From contig NZ_CP032101.1 in the NCBI RefSeq assembly GCF_003544855.1, positions 620,001 through 684,000 of the forward strand: DNA of 64,000 bases, in the 5' to 3' direction. Positions within the stretch are counted from its first letter, which is position 1, and each line of letters starts with the position of its first letter. The notes under the pieces are model-generated. The model saw only the letters and a program-made list of their open reading frames with translations. It was not told the DNA's origin and searched no databases. Shown here piece after piece: positions 61,958 to 64,000 of this stretch. The position numbers and the translations under genes were made by a program. The DNA is from Malaciobacter marinus (GTDB lineage Bacteria; Campylobacterota; Campylobacteria; Campylobacterales; Arcobacteraceae).

Positions 61958-62698
61958 TTGAATATAATAAAAATAAAAGATTTATCATTTAGTTATGATA
62001 AAGTAAATGTTTTAGAAAATATAAATTTAGAGATAAAAAAAGGTGATTTTTTAGCTATTATTGGACCAAATGGTGGTGGTAAAAGTACCTTGTTAAAACT
62101 AATTTTAAAGCTTAAAGAACCTCAAAAAGGAAGTATAGAAAAGAGTCTAAAAGAAGAATCATTTGGCTATGTTCCTCAAAATACAAATTTAAATATTGAT
62201 TTTCCTATAACAGCACTTGAAGTTGTTCTTATGGGACATATTGGTTCAAAAAGAAAACTCTTTGGTTATTCAAAAGAGGATATTGCTTGTGCTATGAAAT
62301 CTTTAGAGCAAGTTGGTATGCAAGAGTTTGCAAAAAGTAAGATAGGAAATTTAAGTGGAGGGCAAAGACAAAGAGTCTTTATAGCAAGAGCACTATGTGC
62401 AAATCCACAAGTAATGTTACTTGATGAACCAACAGCAAGTATTGATGTTAAAGGACAAAAAGAGGTTTATGAGTTACTTGCAAAATTAAATGAAAATATT
62501 ACAATAGTAGTTGTAAGTCATGATATTTCTGTATTGTTAAATTATGCAAAAAGCGTAGCACATGTAAATAAAAATCTTGTTTATCATAAGCTTGATAATG
62601 TTGAAAAAAATATTGATGATAGTGAGCATTTATGTGAAGTGGAACTTCTTTCAGCATTAGGAAAAAAATCTTCTTGTGGATGTAATCATGGATACTAA
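61958..62698 (+). CDS. znuC: zinc/manganese-type ABC transporter ATPase (ZnuC-like)
   Basis: A 246-residue ATPase with Walker A GPNGGGKST near residue 37, Q-loop VPQNTN near 78, signature LSGGQRQR near 137 and Walker B MLLDEPTASID near 156. The C-terminus ends in SSCGCNHGY, with two Cys and one His that could bind metal. The start codon is TTG behind AAAGG. znuB overlaps the 3' end. No periplasmic binding protein (ZnuA) follows or precedes within the window. The metal is probably Zn2+, but Mn2+ or Fe2+ transporters of this family look alike. Confidence 0.88.
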   Translation: MNIIKIKDLSFSYDKVNVLENINLEIKKGDFLAIIGPNGGGKSTLLKLILKLKEPQKGSIEKSLKEESFGYVPQNTNLNIDFPITALEVVLMGHIGSKRKLFGYSKEDIACAMKSLEQVGMQEFAKSKIGNLSGGQRQRVFIARALCANPQVMLLDEPTASIDVKGQKEVYELLAKLNENITIVVVSHDISVLLNYAKSVAHVNKNLVYHKLDNVEKNIDDSEHLCEVELLSALGKKSSCGCNHGY

Positions 62699-63497
62699 TA
62701 TGTTAATACAAGCATTATCATTTGATTTTGTTCAAAATGCACTTTTAGCTGGGGTTTTAATCTCAATTGCAGCAGGAATAATTGGTTCATTAGTTGTTGT
62801 AAATAGACTTACCTTTTTAGCAGGTGGAATAGCTCATAGTTCATATGGTGGAATTGGTTTAGCAATTTTTCTAGGAATACCTATATTATTGGGAGCTACT
62901 GTATTTGCTGTTATAACAGCAATATTTATAGCTTTTATTACTCAATATAATAAAACTAGAATTGATAGTATCATTGGAATGATGTGGGCCTTGGGAATGG
63001 CTATTGGTATTATATTTGTAGATTTAACTCCAGGATATAATGTAGATTTGATGAGTTACTTATTTGGTTCAATAATTGCTGTTTCAAATGAAGATATTAT
63101 ATATATGTTTACTTTAGATATCTTAGTAATCTTACTAATATCAATTTTTTATAAAGAGATTTTAGCTGTATCATATGATAGTGAATTTGCAAAATTAAGA
63201 GGTATTAGTGTTAGATTCTTTTATACACTTATATTAATTTTAGCAGCATTATGTGTAGTAGCAGCAATAAGAGTTGTAGGTTTGATTTTAGTAATTGCAC
63301 TTTTAACAATTCCCACGTATCTAGCAGAAATTTTTGCTTCTAAACTATCATCTATGATGATAATAAGTTCATTTTTTGCACTATTTTTTACAATAAGTGG
63401 CTTAGTGATTTCTTATTTTTATGATATAAGCTCTGGTGCAAGTATTATTATTGTTGGAGTTATAACTCTTTTTTTAGTAAAAGTAATAAAAAGATAA
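62688..63497 (+). CDS. znuB: metal ABC transporter permease (ZnuB-like)
   Basis: A 269-residue inner-membrane permease with about eight helices. The family sequence LTFLAGGIAHSSYGGIGLAI is near residues 39-58, and FAKLRGISVRFFYTL near 166 is the ATPase-contact loop. I start at the ATG at 62688, inside the last 11 bases of znuC; an in-frame GTG at 62676 is an alternative. Works with the ATPase upstream in metal uptake. Confidence 0.9.
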   Translation: MDTNMLIQALSFDFVQNALLAGVLISIAAGIIGSLVVVNRLTFLAGGIAHSSYGGIGLAIFLGIPILLGATVFAVITAIFIAFITQYNKTRIDSIIGMMWALGMAIGIIFVDLTPGYNVDLMSYLFGSIIAVSNEDIIYMFTLDILVILLISIFYKEILAVSYDSEFAKLRGISVRFFYTLILILAALCVVAAIRVVGLILVIALLTIPTYLAEIFASKLSSMMIISSFFALFFTISGLVISYFYDISSGASIIIVGVITLFLVKVIKR

Positions 63498-63540
63498 AAA
63501 TTAGATATAATAACAAAAATTAAAATAACGGAATAACCAT

Positions 63541-64000
63541 ATGAATAAACAGATAAAACTAGGTGAAATAAACACATTAAAAATAAACAGAGCAAGTGAA
63601 CCAGGACTTTATTTAATAAGTGAAGATGAGGTAGAAGTTTTACTTCCAAATGCATATATAAAAGATGGTATGGAACTTGGAAAAACAGTTGATGTATTTA
63701 TATATACAGATAGTGAAGATAGATTAGTTTCAACAACTTTAACTCCTAAATTAAAACTTAATGAAATAGCTGCTTTAGAAGTTGTAGATATAGCAAGATT
63801 TGGTGCTTTTGTAGATATTGGGTTACCAAAAGATATATTAGTTCCAATCAACAAACAAAAATCTCCTTTTAAAGTTGGTGAAAAAAGAGTTTTAAAATTA
63901 GTTGAAGATGAAAAATCAAATAGATTAATTGCTACTGAAAAGTTTAAAGAAGAGTATGATAGAAATACAAATAGTTTTAAAACAAATGATGAAGTAGAAA
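63541..64000 (+). CDS. CvfB-type S1 RNA-binding protein, 3' truncated by the window
   Basis: 153 codons are visible and the frame is still open at the window edge. The translation begins M-N-K-Q-I-K-L-G-E-I-N-T-L-K-I and contains two S1-like OB folds: residues about 8-68 (EVLLPNAYIKDGMELGKTVD) and about 70-135 (VVDIARFGAFVDIGLPKDIL). Sequence and layout match the CvfB/YitL family, which normally has three S1-type domains and a winged-helix end, about 280 residues. A function in RNA-related regulation is known only for Staphylococcus. GGA precedes the ATG weakly; znuB ends 43 bases upstream. Confidence 0.85.
   Translation, partial: MNKQIKLGEINTLKINRASEPGLYLISEDEVEVLLPNAYIKDGMELGKTVDVFIYTDSEDRLVSTTLTPKLKLNEIAALEVVDIARFGAFVDIGLPKDILVPINKQKSPFKVGEKRVLKLVEDEKSNRLIATEKFKEEYDRNTNSFKTNDEVE

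Overview
The window is an AT-rich, gene-dense piece of a Campylobacterota (epsilonproteobacterial) chromosome, most probably from an Arcobacter-type genus. The evidence is the gene content and local order: aroQ, a futalosine-pathway deaminase and sppA in a row (as in Campylobacter), a nfu, unknown gene, murE cluster, a short acetate kinase/phosphotransacetylase pair, cbb3-oxidase assembly genes, and many receiver-domain signalling proteins. I recognised no transposase, integrase, phage gene or CRISPR array. Genus assignment is inference.

Layout. 1-12.3 kb (mostly minus strand): a possible hisA start, a TIGR01777 epimerase, hisH, comF, then yceI and an orphan outer-membrane barrel (plus), then lepA, an OmpA-type porin, prs, two different mnmA genes, folK and a Xaa-Pro peptidase. 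A decayed folK fragment lies between the two mnmA genes. 12.4-16.4 kb (plus): aroQ, mqnX, sppA and a DEAD-box helicase. 16.4-32.1 kb (minus): an acetate region with pta-ackA, a second ackA, two sodium/acetate-type symporters each with its own small subunit, two paralogous pairs of a cNMP/CBS/DUF294 protein with a DnaQ-type exonuclease, and a Cache-domain histidine kinase with an OmpR-type regulator. Four upstream regions here carry direct repeats of TAGCATT-like heptamers spaced exactly 11 bp, the geometry expected of an OmpR/PhoB-family binding site. This is my main candidate for an undescribed regulatory system.

32.2-33.5 kb: twelve tRNA genes in three tandem copies of Lys-Glu-Val-Asp, read from one perfect consensus promoter. 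33.5-35.4 kb: pncC and mqo. 35.8-40.8 kb (plus): ileS, a 35-residue membrane peptide, nfu, an unknown gene, murE. 40.8-44.6 kb (minus): a MoxR/DUF58/VWA operon. 44.7-50.1 kb (plus): a lytic transglycosylase, a structured leader, rpsB-tsf, an ABC ATPase, a degenerate-receiver protein, gmk. 50.1-55.3 kb: a receiver-GGDEF-EAL protein, a half-length asparaginase, ccoI-ccoS and a small cytochrome c. 55.4-61.9 kb (plus): an ABC ATPase, hemH, and an AmmeMemoRadiSam set (protein A; a fused radical SAM plus Memo protein that keeps an internal start site) with a receiver-PAS-HD-GYP protein between them, then a DUF218 protein. 61.9-64.0 kb: znuC, znuB and the start of a CvfB-type S1 protein.

How the parts work together. 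The acetate region supplies uptake (two symporters), the reversible acetyl-phosphate route (pta, two ackA) and a sensor/regulator pair that plausibly coordinates them. Elsewhere the window is translation, envelope and cofactor housekeeping, interleaved with two cyclic-di-GMP phosphodiesterases that both carry receiver domains.
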